DNA of 64,000 nucleotides. Source: Gaertneriomyces semiglobifer (Eukaryota; Chytridiomycota; Chytridiomycetes; Spizellomycetales; Spizellomycetaceae). The notes below the pieces were generated by a model. It saw only the letters and a list, made by a program, of their open reading frames with translations. It was not told the origin of the DNA and ran no database searches. The position numbers and the translations under genes were made by a program. The number at the start of each line of letters is the position of its first letter. Positions within the stretch are counted from its first letter, which is position 1. The DNA is taken from assembly GCA_025558075.1 (NCBI GenBank), contig JAHLKF010000007.1, forward strand, positions 62,001 to 126,000, given 5' to 3'. Below, in pieces: positions 1-9,714 of the stretch.

Positions 1-1
1 A

Positions 2-981
2 GGAGAGCCGGAAAAAGTATATACGCTACCTGTCAACGCTTTGAACTTCTGCGGGGCAGCTGTCTTTGAAGGTGCTGCCACTTTTGGTGAGGAGGATAAG
101 CAAGCATCTACGTTGATTGCGATACCAAATTTGGCCGAATCTGCATTGGTAAGCCATTCGGCTGCAATTGGGAATGTCCCCTCAGTACGCTCACTAGGTA
201 GGTAGATCGATATCTATGACTTGAAATCTGAACAGTACAAGCGCAAGGGTATTGGAGTCGAGAAACCTAAGGAGGAAACAGGTATTTACGGCAAAAGCGT
301 GATTGATTGCTGCAAAATGCCGTTTCTGAAACCACCTCGTGTAGGGCTTTGTATGTGCTTGCGGTTGTTCGAGTTCCGTGGAGGACTGCTGCTGGCTGCC
401 GGATACGAAAGTGGTACTGTAACTATATGGGATATTCAGAAACGACGAATGCTTTGGAAAGAAAAGTTGCACGATGAGCCAGGTGTGTATTTTTGAAGTT
501 GAGAATGATTTTAAGTACTAACAAGTGCCCATAGTCCTTTCATTGGATGTGGACATAGACCTTGGAGTGGGTGTCAGCGGTGGAGCTGACACAAAGCTTG
601 TGCAGTTCAACTTGATGCCAGGCGAAGGCGAAACTAGTGTCTTGCGTACTGCCAATCTCAAGGAACAGGGTGTAGCAGCGGTGCGCATACGTCCCGATGG
701 GAAAATCGCTGTCAGTGGCGGTTGGGATTCCAAGTATGCTAATTTAGTTGTGACTTTGTGTTTGTCTGCTGTGCTAAGACTGACCCAACAGGTTACGTGT
801 ATATGGGCTCAAGAAGTTCAAGCCACTCGCTGTTCTGCAGGCTCATCGCCAGGGAATCCAGTGCATTGCGTTTCCGCTCCCTCAAACAACCGACTCGGTA
901 GTGGAGGAGGATGCTGCGCCAGCTAACTTGTTCGCAGCCGGCTCGAAGGACGCGACCATCAGCCTCTGGCAGATTTACTGA
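2..981 (+). CDS. ASA1: ASTRA-associated protein 1 (Asa1/GNB1L-type WD40), 3' part
   Basis: WD40-repeat protein of the Asa1/GNB1L family, which works with the ASTRA/TTT machinery that matures PIKK kinases. The 5' end lies outside the window. I place exons at 2-148, 206-482, 535-733 and 792-981, joined by GT-AG introns; the second has a perfect TACTAAC branch site. The joined frame is open throughout. Visible WD-type motifs are GYESGTVTIWD, then VSGGWDSKLRVYG formed across the last intron, then a terminal blade AAGSKDATISLWQIY directly before the stop. A short C-terminus ending in a WD blade (SLWxxY-stop) is characteristic of this family. The stop lies 124 bp from the convergent stop of the next gene. 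Confidence 0.82.
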
Positions 982-1105
982 CGTCTATGGATTGTTACAG
1001 GCCATCGGCGCCGCGAATGATGAAAACTGTGCGTGGCGCCGGCATTGAACCAGTTCATTTGGGGCAATGGTTCCAGAATAGCACCATAGTCATCCATGAA
1101 TCTCC

Positions 1106-3241
1106 TTACTGTTGATTGCAGTCCCCGTCTCGATGGCGTGACACATGAACTCTCGTAGGCCCGTTCCCTTTCACTTGAACGGATGATTGCGGCAGCGGAT
1201 TTTTGCTGGAAGCCTTTTCCGCCATTACACGTGGCATTATATTCTCTCTATTTTCCATGTCACCATTGTTTGAGACTGCTTTCTTCTGCTCCAGCGCCCG
1301 ACTGACTGACCAGCTGTTCACGACGCCCAGCGCAGAATTACGTGCACTCTGGCTAGACTGATGTGCTATTGTTTCACGTGCCTCATCATCACTGTCTTCT
1401 ACTTCCATATCCACATCGTCAGCGGCAGGAATCTGATTTTGGGAAACGTCAAACAGATCGGATATTGAGTCTCGTCGTTCCCGACAAGCCTCTTCTTTTA
1501 TGGGGTTGACGCCTGATACGCCTGTAGGGTATTCGCGAACACTGGAAATCTCATTGGCAGGCAGCTCTCCATCGTCAGCGTCACTCCCTTCTGAGTCGTG
1601 ATTTACACCGGATTCCGGTAGAGGTAAAGGTCGAATCGCATCTGGATTTTCATTGACCGCCCTGAGACGCGCTCTGAGTTCGTCGGTTTCCCATCTGGCC
1701 TTCGCGAGTAACCTCTTGATTCGGCCAAGCTCATCCTCCCTCTCACGTAATATGGTTTCTACATTGCGCAGCTTCTCCGACTCATGGTTGCGTATAATTT
1801 CAGCCGTGCGTAACGATTTCTGCATGGTGGCACAATGGGTCGTAAGGTGATGGAGCCGGTGTTGTAGCAATTCGAAATCTGACGAGTTCCGTTCACGCCG
1901 ATTATCATCATCAGCAAGGGAATCTTCACCATATATGTCCCACTCTTCATCGGACGAAGCTTCGTCATCGCGGTCGACGATGTCGTTATCATCACTGCCA
2001 CGCTTCTTGAGCTTGCGTCGAAGCCTTCTGAGCTTCTTCTCCGTTACTTCTACTTTCCCAGCGAGCTCCGTCTTCTCACTCTCCACCTGGCCCAACGCTT
2101 CCTCCAGAATCCTAACCCTCACCTCACTTTCTTTCGAACCCATTACCTGCATCAATCTCCAAATGTGGTTTCTCATTCGTTCTCGTTCGTGCATGGAAAC
2201 ACTGTGCGCTTTGAGCAACATGGCATGCTTGCGACTCAGGTTTTGATGCCTGCTTTCGAGCTCCTTACGCCTGTCTTCGACTTCGCTGAATAACGTTTTA
2301 TTGGCAGTGAAAGGGCCTGCAGACTGTGGCTCGAGCACTGATAGACGCGATTCGAGTTTTTTGATGAAATCCCGAGCCGATTCTAGGTCCCATGTTAACT
2401 CGTCAATACGACTTGTCTGTCTACTCGTCTCTGTGCGGTATTCCTCCATCATGGATTCAAGCTCTTGGTATTGGTTCTGCAAGTCTTCGAGCTCACGCGC
2501 CTTGTAGGAGAGCTGCGATTCCATCTCTTGCCGATTCGCAGTAACTTGCTTGACAAACATCTCCAGCTTCTCAACCTGATCCTTATAAGTTGTAATCATC
2601 TCAGCTTTGCTGGCGACCTCTTCCAGCTCTTTACACCGTCGAGCAAGTTCACCTTTTTCTTTCGCCAGTTTCCTCTTCTCTTCTTCTAAATCCTGACATT
2701 TACCCGCGGTGGCATTTAAGTCCTTTGTTATCACTGCATTCTCCGCTTCGAATCTCTGTACGCGACGTTCAGTGCTCCTTTCTGCCTCTTGAGCAACTCG
2801 TAGGTCATTTTGCATACGCTCCAATTGTGATTGCAATTCTAGCACGTTCTGTTCGAGATCTATCACGCGGGCTGCAGATGCTTCAAGCGCTGCGGTGCGT
2901 CGTTGAAGATCTTGTGTTGACTGGGGTGTGCCACGTACGTGCGGTGTCTCAGGAACCTGTGGACTAGACTGCGATGGTAGCGGCGACGGTGCCCCACGGT
3001 GTCGGAGGTGCTGCGCTTCTGCTTGCACCTTAGCCAGTTCAGAGCGGAGAGTCTCATTGTCCTCCAGAAGTTGAGATCCGAACTCGGCAGCTATGACAAG
3101 GTCTTTATCCTTCTTCACTATTGCCTCATCTCGTTCACGTAGATGCTGATAGGCCTCCCGTAATCGAACTTCCAGTTCATTGCGCGAAGCTTCCGACACA
3201 TCAAGTGATATCTCTGATTCGTGATCGTTGTCCGGCGGCAT
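1106..3241 (-). CDS. Long coiled-coil protein with CC1 box and Spindly motif; candidate dynein-dynactin adaptor
   Basis: Single-exon, 711-residue protein. Seen directly: from about residue 20 to 410 it is almost continuous heptad-like coiled coil. The N-terminal helix contains DLVIAAEFGSQLLEDN, with the AAxxG core at residues 51-55, matching the CC1 box of BICD, BICDR, Spindly and CDR2 proteins that contacts dynein light intermediate chain. About 265 residues later comes TLFSEVEDRR (residues 316-325), matching the LFxE-type Spindly motif that binds the dynactin pointed end. The C-terminal third is acidic, low complexity and probably disordered. Known for the family: adaptors with this order (CC1 box, about 200-270 residues of coiled coil, Spindly motif) activate dynein for cargo transport. 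Function here is inference. An alternative is a generic CDR2-like coiled-coil protein. The start ATG is 178 bp from the divergent MPC2 start. Confidence 0.7.
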   Translation of the reverse strand: MPPDNDHESEISLDVSEASRNELEVRLREAYQHLRERDEAIVKKDKDLVIAAEFGSQLLEDNETLRSELAKVQAEAQHLRHRGAPSPLPSQSSPQVPETPHVRGTPQSTQDLQRRTAALEASAARVIDLEQNVLELQSQLERMQNDLRVAQEAERSTERRVQRFEAENAVITKDLNATAGKCQDLEEEKRKLAKEKGELARRCKELEEVASKAEMITTYKDQVEKLEMFVKQVTANRQEMESQLSYKARELEDLQNQYQELESMMEEYRTETSRQTSRIDELTWDLESARDFIKKLESRLSVLEPQSAGPFTANKTLFSEVEDRRKELESRHQNLSRKHAMLLKAHSVSMHERERMRNHIWRLMQVMGSKESEVRVRILEEALGQVESEKTELAGKVEVTEKKLRRLRRKLKKRGSDDNDIVDRDDEASSDEEWDIYGEDSLADDDNRRERNSSDFELLQHRLHHLTTHCATMQKSLRTAEIIRNHESEKLRNVETILREREDELGRIKRLLAKARWETDELRARLRAVNENPDAIRPLPLPESGVNHDSEGSDADDGELPANEISSVREYPTGVSGVNPIKEEACRERRDSISDLFDVSQNQIPAADDVDMEVEDSDDEARETIAHQSSQSARNSALGVVNSWSVSRALEQKKAVSNNGDMENRENIMPRVMAEKASSKNPLPQSSVQVKGNGPTRVHVSRHRDGDCNQQ

Positions 3242-3419
3242 GATGTGGGGTCGTTCGTTGGTTGGCGAGTGTCCGGCGCATCTCGAACCAAACCAGTCGC
3301 ATCGCGAGAAAAACGTCGTTCGCGTTCACGGATGTGTCCGAGATAAGCGAAACGGGCCACCACTTAGGAGGAGCAACACAGGAATCAACACTACCAGCTA
3401 GCTTGTCCACATCATCACA
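3242..3419. promoter_or_regulatory. Shared divergent promoter between the coiled-coil gene and MPC2
   Basis: 178 bp separate the two divergent start codons, so both promoters and 5' UTRs must lie in or overlap this stretch. It is rich in CG dinucleotides. I see no clear TATA box. Confidence 0.55.
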
Positions 3420-4068
3420 ATGGCCTCTGCACCTGCTCACGCCGGCACGGCGTTCACCCGTTTCCTCAACCACCCTGCTGGTAACTACCGCGTTAGCTCA
3501 TTGAGGCCACTCTGATGCTTAGTCTGATCTGTCTTTCTCTTCTTGAACAGGTCCAAAGACGATTCACTTCTGGGCACCGGTATGTCTTAACAGCATGTGG
3601 TTTGCCAGTATGATATGCCAGGCACTAAACCTGACGACGTGCTTCTCCCGTCATGGTACATAGGCTATGAAATGGGTATGAAATGCCAGTGCTTTTTCAG
3701 ATCAGCTTTGAACCTCAGCTAAGTCTAACTTCCTCATCAGGGCCTGGTAATTGCTGGCCTTGGGGACCTTAGCAGACCAGCAGACAAGTTGTCAATGACC
3801 CAAACTGTTGCTTTGGCTGCGACCGGCATCATATGGTCTCGCTACTCACTCGTCATTACACCAAAGAATTGGAGCTTGTTCAGTGTAAACGTTTTTGTGG
3901 GTGCGACTGGCCTATACCAGCTTTACCGTATTTGGGAGTAAGTAGAGTGCATTGGGCATTCGATGAATTGTGAACCCATTTTGACGCAATCGGTCCAGGC
4001 ATAAGAAGGCCATAGGTGCAGCTCAGCCAACCGCATCAACGGCCACTCAAATTTCCAAGAACATTTGA
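3420..4068 (+). CDS. MPC2: Mitochondrial pyruvate carrier subunit 2
   Basis: Subunit of the inner-membrane heterodimer that imports pyruvate into mitochondria. Exons: 3420-3480, 3551-3579, 3664-3675, 3741-3937, 3999-4068, all with GT-AG introns and in frame; the product is about 122 residues, normal for MPC proteins. Diagnostic blocks are IHFWAP-AMKW-GLVIAGLGDLSRPADKLS and GIIWSRYSLVITPKNWSLFSVN, which fit MPC2 rather than MPC1. Two to three hydrophobic helices are visible. The third exon is only 12 nt and encodes AMKW inside the most conserved motif; leaving it out breaks the motif, so I consider it real. The paired MPC1 gene is not in this window. Confidence 0.93.
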
Positions 4069-5343
4069 ATTCGACCTGACCCGATACCATATTTCGGTTG
4101 GCTAGAATAAGAAGCATAGAAGGAAGAAGTACTAGCTAGCTGCTACTAGGCAAATCTTGACCCCTGCCTGTCCTCATTCGTCTTGCGATGGTGCCCGTTA
4201 GGGTGTCTTATAACGAATTCATCGTTCAAATGCAAACAATGATATGTACATGCGTCGGAAAGTTAGAGCACAGCGACGACCGAGCGGCGAGCGTCATCTC
4301 ATTCCGGTCGATTCTAGCCATTTGAGATTCTGGACACCATGATGACGCACTCGTTCTGTCAACGACCGTTCCTGACCCGATGGCGCTTCGTCCATAACCT
4401 GCTCATGGCGTTCCGACAGCGAAACCTAGCCAATAGTGCAATAACGACTAGCCTGCAATTGCGATTTGTGGAGCCATAATGGCGCATAGCGCTTGTTATG
4501 TTCACCATCATATTCGGTATTGTTTGCCGAACTCGCACACCACAAACAGTTCTGGAGAAAACTGTATTGTGCGTTATAACACGGCGGATTTGTCCATGAT
4601 CTGGACGATGGTACGGCAAATCAGGACAGTGGAAGATCAGCTTCGTTACCTGCGAGCGTGAAGTCTTTGCTAGGCTACATAGTCTTGTTGCGCAAGTCCA
4701 CATACACCATGGCAATTGGGTCCGAGGTTTCGCGTATGCGCGCCCATAATTGGAGACGTCGGTTGAGAGAAAATCGATGTTCTTAGAATGGCAGGTTAAG
4801 TGAGAGCGCACCCTCTTCTCACTCAGATTGGATTTGCTCATCCAGTGGTTGTCACACCCAATTCTTCTCAAGAGGGCGGTGAGGCGCACGCTTCAATAAA
4901 CTCAGGCTCTTGTGTCCTCACGTCCGCATCTCCCTTAACTTTTGGTGTATGCCAGCGGTCTGTCCGACGCATCAAAGCATTCAACCCAGTAAATCCGTGA
5001 GCGCTTGCGAACTGAACATGCAGAACCAGCTGATGAACGACATTCGAAGCAATATCATAGGCGGGGTAACTTCTCGAGAGTTGCCTCAAAGCTCCCTCAT
5101 TACTTAGTCGTCGGTCCGTATGAATCACACCCCTCCAATCCTCTGCCTCATCCACGCATTTCCACTTGAGAGTTGAGAAGGATTTTGGGGTCCTCACGCG
5201 TTTGCATCGGAGGATTACGTGATCCATGTGGGGGGTCAGGGTTTCCGTCGGACATCGGGACGACGCGTGAGACGTTTTCACATTTACGTTTTTGGAACAC
5301 TTCTCAAAGATATAATAGACTCAGCTTGCTAGAACAGAGAGGT
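4069..5343. other. 1.3 kb without a supported gene
   Basis: No intact gene recognised. A minus-strand open frame at 4868-5281 (no good ATG) contains AEDWRGVIHTD and, at its end, EFIEACASPPS followed across a stop by EELGV, which faintly recalls leucine-rich repeats of F-box proteins. It is broken by stops and frame changes, so at most it is a decayed gene. I looked here for the WD40 part of the downstream NEDD1 gene and found no WD-like sequence on the plus strand. Confidence 0.4.
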
Positions 5344-7108
5344 ATGCAAAAGTTGACGCTACCAAAACCGAAGGATGCATCAATCACAGGGGATCCTCCG
5401 CGGTCAATGCGTGGTGGCCATCATGGGCTGAATCAAACGGCGGTGACATCTAGGGCACACCGTGCATCCACCGCATTTGGCACCGACTACATGGGCATCT
5501 TTAGTCCTGCCGGCACGAATGGTGGGTGGAATGTTACGGATGTTTTCTGTAGTAAATTGCGTAACCATCAGTCCAATGCTTTGTCTACGCAGAAGCCTTT
5601 TCCATGCCGCAAGGAAGCGATACGTTTGGGGCTGGGCCGACCTTTGGCGTGAGTTTCCACCTCTCATATTCCTTTTCCAGCACGCAGATCCCGTAACGAT
5701 TAGTCTTTTGTTTGCAGAGCTCAGCACCGTCAACGACGTCAGATCCACCACCATCACCGACAACAGAGAGGACTAGAGTACACTCCGATAATGACCGGCC
5801 TACTGGAAGAGATTCTATCTTTGGACATCGCAACGAGACATTGATGCGATTATCTGTACAGAGAGCTCGGGAAGCAGAAGCTTCTTCCCCGGGGAAAAAG
5901 GAAGTGACGCGCCCGTCCACACATCAAAGTCATGAACCGGTTCCTGTAAGCCCGAAGATGTACCCCGAAGCCCAACCACTCCATGATTTGGATACAGCTC
6001 AAAGGCTCTCTCCACCGAGGCGCCGCACTCCCGAGCCGGACGCTCCCAATACAAACCGTACCGTTGATGGTAGACGTGTCACACTGCAAACGTTTGGTCG
6101 GCAACAGGTTCGCCCAGACTCAGGTGTGTTCGCGTATTAAGTGTTCGATGCTTTCGCACGCTCAACTTCGCTCAATGTAGTGATGAACGCATTCTCGCCT
6201 GTCAAGGTACGCAAGGCTCGTATGTACAATGAAGCTTCGGAATCAAACAGCGAGGCACCTGCAGACTACCGCCGAACAAACGATCGCCCGGATCTAGACA
6301 TAATGAGACGTCGGATGACGGCGCATCACACCAATCCACGCTCATTACTGCGTGAAGCACGCCGGATTCAGTCCAACTTGGAAGATCTCGTGATAAAGGA
6401 TACAACGAATACGAATACTGACGTGAACCACCAAACGAACGGAGGCACTGGCAAGACGCCAATGGCAGATCGGATACAAGATATTAGAATTAGACTACAA
6501 AAACATGCCTCTGCTCCAGACTTGCAATCTACTCAAAAATCGCCAGATCACAAGAATTCACATCGATTAACCGGCAAAGAGAACTCGCCACGAAATCGTG
6601 TCAGCCCGGGAAAAACAGACACCCTCGTCCCAGCACCAGCTGCTACCGGCACCACATCTCCGAGCAACCAAAGCGTGCGAACTGCTGCCACACGTCTGAC
6701 CACCGCAACGACACGTCAGCGAGCACCCTCCTCCCATTCGGATGTGAAGCCAGTAGCACCGCCGACAACGACCACTGTGCAGCGAGAGCAGGGCTCAGCT
6801 GAACAACCAGGTTCAAATTTTCAGTACCAACTGCTACGGCAGGTGATGCAGTCGTGTTTGGAAGAGTTTCGACAGCAGGTTCGTGTGGATATGCAGAATA
6901 TGCATTTAGAGCTGTTACGACAGTTTTGGATACAACAGGTAAGTCGCATTCGTCTCTCTAATCCGCGTCCGCTCCAAGCCCGGATGCTGAATCTGACTTG
7001 CAGAATGATATCAAAGAGTTGTTTCAAAAGTATTCGCCTAGTGCGGCCCTAATGGCGGAAGTGCGGCGTTTGCAAGAAGAGAACGCTCGATTACGGGTCA
7101 ACTATTGA
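5344..7108 (+). CDS. NEDD1: NEDD1-like gamma-tubulin ring targeting protein lacking a WD40 propeller
   Basis: NEDD1 (GCP-WD) recruits the gamma-tubulin ring complex to centrosomes and spindles through its C-terminal helical domain. Exons I support: 5344-5521, 5593-5648, 5718-6123, 6181-6938, 7004-7108, in frame, about 500 residues. The last 70 residues carry the signature: YQLLRQVMQ, EEFRQQV, DMQNMHLELLRQF, then KELFQKYSPSAALMAEVRRLQ and a terminal RLRVNY, matching the NEDD1 C-terminus where a lone aromatic residue closes the chain. The middle is disordered and holds FSP-type motifs (MGIFSPAG, NAFSPVK) typical of the NEDD1 linker. An in-frame TGA lies at 5167 and no WD40 repeats occur upstream, so the N-terminal propeller is missing or encoded elsewhere. 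The exact first exon is uncertain. Confidence 0.75.
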
Positions 7109-7430
7109 CCAAGTGGCGTAATACACTATTTTATCGTTTTGGGACCATCTTCACAGCGCAGCTAGTGCTCTATTAAAGTGATTCATGAGCAAAGTGGGCA
7201 TACGTAACGATCAAATAAGTCGTATTAAAACAATCATGAAAAAGCGTATGTACAATAAACCGGCATATCCGGCTGTGTGCTTGGTAACTTATAGATGACT
7301 CCCTCATGGAGTAACTGGGAAAGGACCATACCGGTGTTGATGAACACCATCCACATCACTACGGTATCCGACCGACCGCGACAGAGCCCAGCGAACCGAC
7401 GTCAAGGCCGACGCCTTCTTAGGGATTTGT

Positions 7431-8066
7431 TTAGTATTCTTGAGACTGGGATCCCTTCTCGCCCTTGCCACCCTTGGTGGTCTTCTTAGGAAGAAGGACA
7501 GAGTGAATGTTGGGAAGGACACCACCTCTGCAAAAAGTAAAATATGTCAGTGACTGTTGACTGGCCAATTGAAATGTTGCTGAACACGTACTGAGCAATG
7601 GTAACATTTCCAAGCAACTTGTTCAACTCTTCATCGTTACGGATGGCAAGTTGGAGATGACGGGGAATGATACGGCTCTTCTTGTTATCTCTGGCAGCGT
7701 TACCGGCCAACTCGAGAATTTCAGCAGCCAGGTACTCTAGGACGGCAGCGAGGTAGACGGGAGCGCCAGCACCGACACGTTGAGCGTAGTTGCCCTTGCG
7801 AAGGAGACGGTGGATACGACCAACGGGGAATTGGAGACCAGCACGAGAAGAGCGGGAAGAGCCACCCTTAACAGCCTTCTCAGCAGATCCAGACTTTCCT
7901 TTACCACCTGAACATAAAGAAGTGTACGTCAATATAAATATTAAATAATGAGTCACTTTCACTTCAGGATGCAAAAATTGTGGTGGATTGCTTAAGGAAT
8001 CCGACCACTCGATAATGCATCTTGAAATACGAGCGATGCATACAGAAAAGTCAACTTACCAGCCAT
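7431..8066 (-). CDS. HTA1: Histone H2A with H2A.X-type SQEY tail
   Basis: Core nucleosome histone, 139 residues. Exons on the minus strand: 8066-8060, 7907-7592, 7527-7431. The first coding exon is only 7 nt (ATGGCTG). The protein has the canonical fold sequence [39 protein letters not shown] and the acidic patch region NDEELNKLL. It ends in GSQSQEY, so the last four residues SQEY fit the SQ(E/D)-aromatic site phosphorylated by ATM/ATR kinases after DNA damage. As in most fungi, the canonical H2A therefore also serves as H2A.X. No H2B partner lies beside it. Confidence 0.97.
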
Positions 8067-8662
8067 TGTATATGAAACAGTTGGATGATGTGTCTAATTG
8101 GACTAGATCAAAAAGTGAGTGACGTTCGTCGAGATGGAGTGTCGAGCGTCGTTTCCGGTAGAGCGAGAGCGATAGTGAATGTGCGGATTGGGGGAAGGGG
8201 GGGATGTGAGACCACCCGTCTCCTTTTTATATTCCGCCGCAACGAGTCTGGACGACTTTTGGGCGATCGCCTCGTCATGAAGACATGACTGTGCCACTTG
8301 TCATCTGTCCAAATGCGGATAGATTATTATAATTTAGCTAGGGTATCGAACCCAGCGCGTTAATGTAGAGTCACGTGATGTGTCCGCCGGCGTCCGCGTT
8401 CTGGCTGCGCACTTAAAAAAAACCGCAAAGATGCAGAGACCGAGATGATAGAAATGTCCTGACAATTACTGAGGTCCAACTCCATTCGGCTTGTCCACTA
8501 CAAAGATTTGGCCAAAGATTGTAGAGCATGGATCACACACCGATGCGCAAAAGGAAATTTTGGAATAGAGCAAGCCACGAGAAATCCAGCTGTCCTTGGG
8601 GCATCATATTATTAGACCATTGCTAGATTACACCCCTTGAGCTGTTGAGCCTGCTATCCAGC
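8067..8662. promoter_or_regulatory. H2A upstream region and 3' flank of U2AF1
   Basis: 596 bp between the H2A start and the U2AF1 stop, both on the minus strand. It must hold the H2A promoter. An AT-rich stretch (TTATTATAATTTA) lies around 8325-8337 and a CACGTG E-box at 8372-8377. No open frame of interest. Confidence 0.4.
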
Positions 8663-9481
8663 TCAGTACCCATTGCCTCGTCTGCGTCGTTCATTTCTTT
8701 CCGATGATCTGTCGCGGCGCTTCCTGTCCCTGCTGGGGCTTCTACTTCTGGATGCAGACCGATCTTTCCCTGACTTTCTTTTTTCCTTCTTTTGCAATCT
8801 CAGACTCTCGTCTTGTGCTTGAAACAGCTCTTTCTCTAACTTTCGACTTGGAAGCTTCAAGTGCATAAAGTTGCAGAAACCGCCACGCGTACATTCGCCC
8901 ATTTCATACTGTCTGCAACAGGCTTCTCCAAAATCAGTCACCGGGCTTAACTCGGCGTATAGAGGGCGACCCGCGTAAAACCTGTTGTTGAGACCGTCGA
9001 CGGCATTACCCGCATTTTCCTCGTACTTGAAGCGTACGTACACATCTAGAGCAGTAGTGGTCATGATGAGCTTAGCAGATGATGGCCTGCGAGATGCGAT
9101 CAACTTACTTCCAACCAAATGATCTCCCACGTTATCGCAAACATTCATTTCCTCGACCTCGCCATACTTTGCTAGTTCCATGAACATATCTTCAAAAAAT
9201 AGGTCAAAATGCTCCTGCAGTTGCTCTTCTGTGAGATTGGAAACGCCGTCATATGCGGGGTTCTGATACACATTTGATAGGAGGACAGTTTGTGAGAAGT
9301 TGGGCTTGACATGCTTCCGAGAACAACGGTCGCCGTGCCGGCATGCGCCGATTTTGAAGTAGAAACTGCAGTTGACTTTATCTTTTTCTGTCCCGTAGAT
9401 GGATGCCAGATGATCTAATAACCCCAACATGAGACGAACTCATCATGACAGTATCCTTCAAAGCGACTACTTACCAGCCAT
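8663..9481 (-). CDS. U2AF1: U2AF small subunit (U2AF35), 3' splice-site recognition factor
   Basis: Splicing factor that reads the AG at 3' splice sites as partner of U2AF65. Exons: 9481-9475 (7 nt, ATGGCTG), 9414-9109, 9045-8663; 231 residues. Domains in order: first CCCH zinc finger (CSFYFKIGACRHGDRCSRKH, about residues 18-37), a U2AF-homology RRM with the DVYVRFKYEENA core formed across the second intron, second CCCH finger (CCRQYEMGECTRGGFCNFMH), and an arginine/serine-rich tail (SASRSRSPSRDRKRRDRSSER). Order and spacing match human and fission-yeast U2AF35. Divergent from the LETM1-like gene, 233 bp away. Confidence 0.97.
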
Positions 9482-9714
9482 CGTGCGAGCGTTTGTATGT
9501 TGATGTGTGGACCGTTCTTGCCCAATCAATGATTTCTGGCTGCCACCCGTTCGTTATTAAACGCCCTGCGGTTACATTTCGTTATCGTTAAGCGAATGTT
9601 TATTTTCCGACCAGCGATGTTTTTGTTGAGATCCGACGACGAACGACGAACGACGAACGAGGGGCTTGGAATTGATATTAGCGGGTGGGAAGAGCACCAG
9701 AAGAAGACAGCGCC
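9482..9714. promoter_or_regulatory. Divergent promoter U2AF1 / LETM1-like gene
   Basis: 233 bp between the two start codons. It contains the 17-mer GTTACATTTCGTTATCG at 9571-9587, nearly repeated in another divergent promoter at 59214-59230, and a run of CGACGAA heptamers at about 9634-9660 just upstream of the plus-strand gene. Confidence 0.5.

Noticed and set aside
4359..5281. Minus-strand frames with faint LRR/F-box resemblance
   Set aside because: Stops and frame breaks, no start codon, only two short motif-like words; too weak to call a pseudogene.
8331..8430. Possible tRNA on the minus strand (GGGTTCGATACCC resembles a T-arm)
   Set aside because: No D-arm, anticodon arm or matching acceptor stem can be folded around it.
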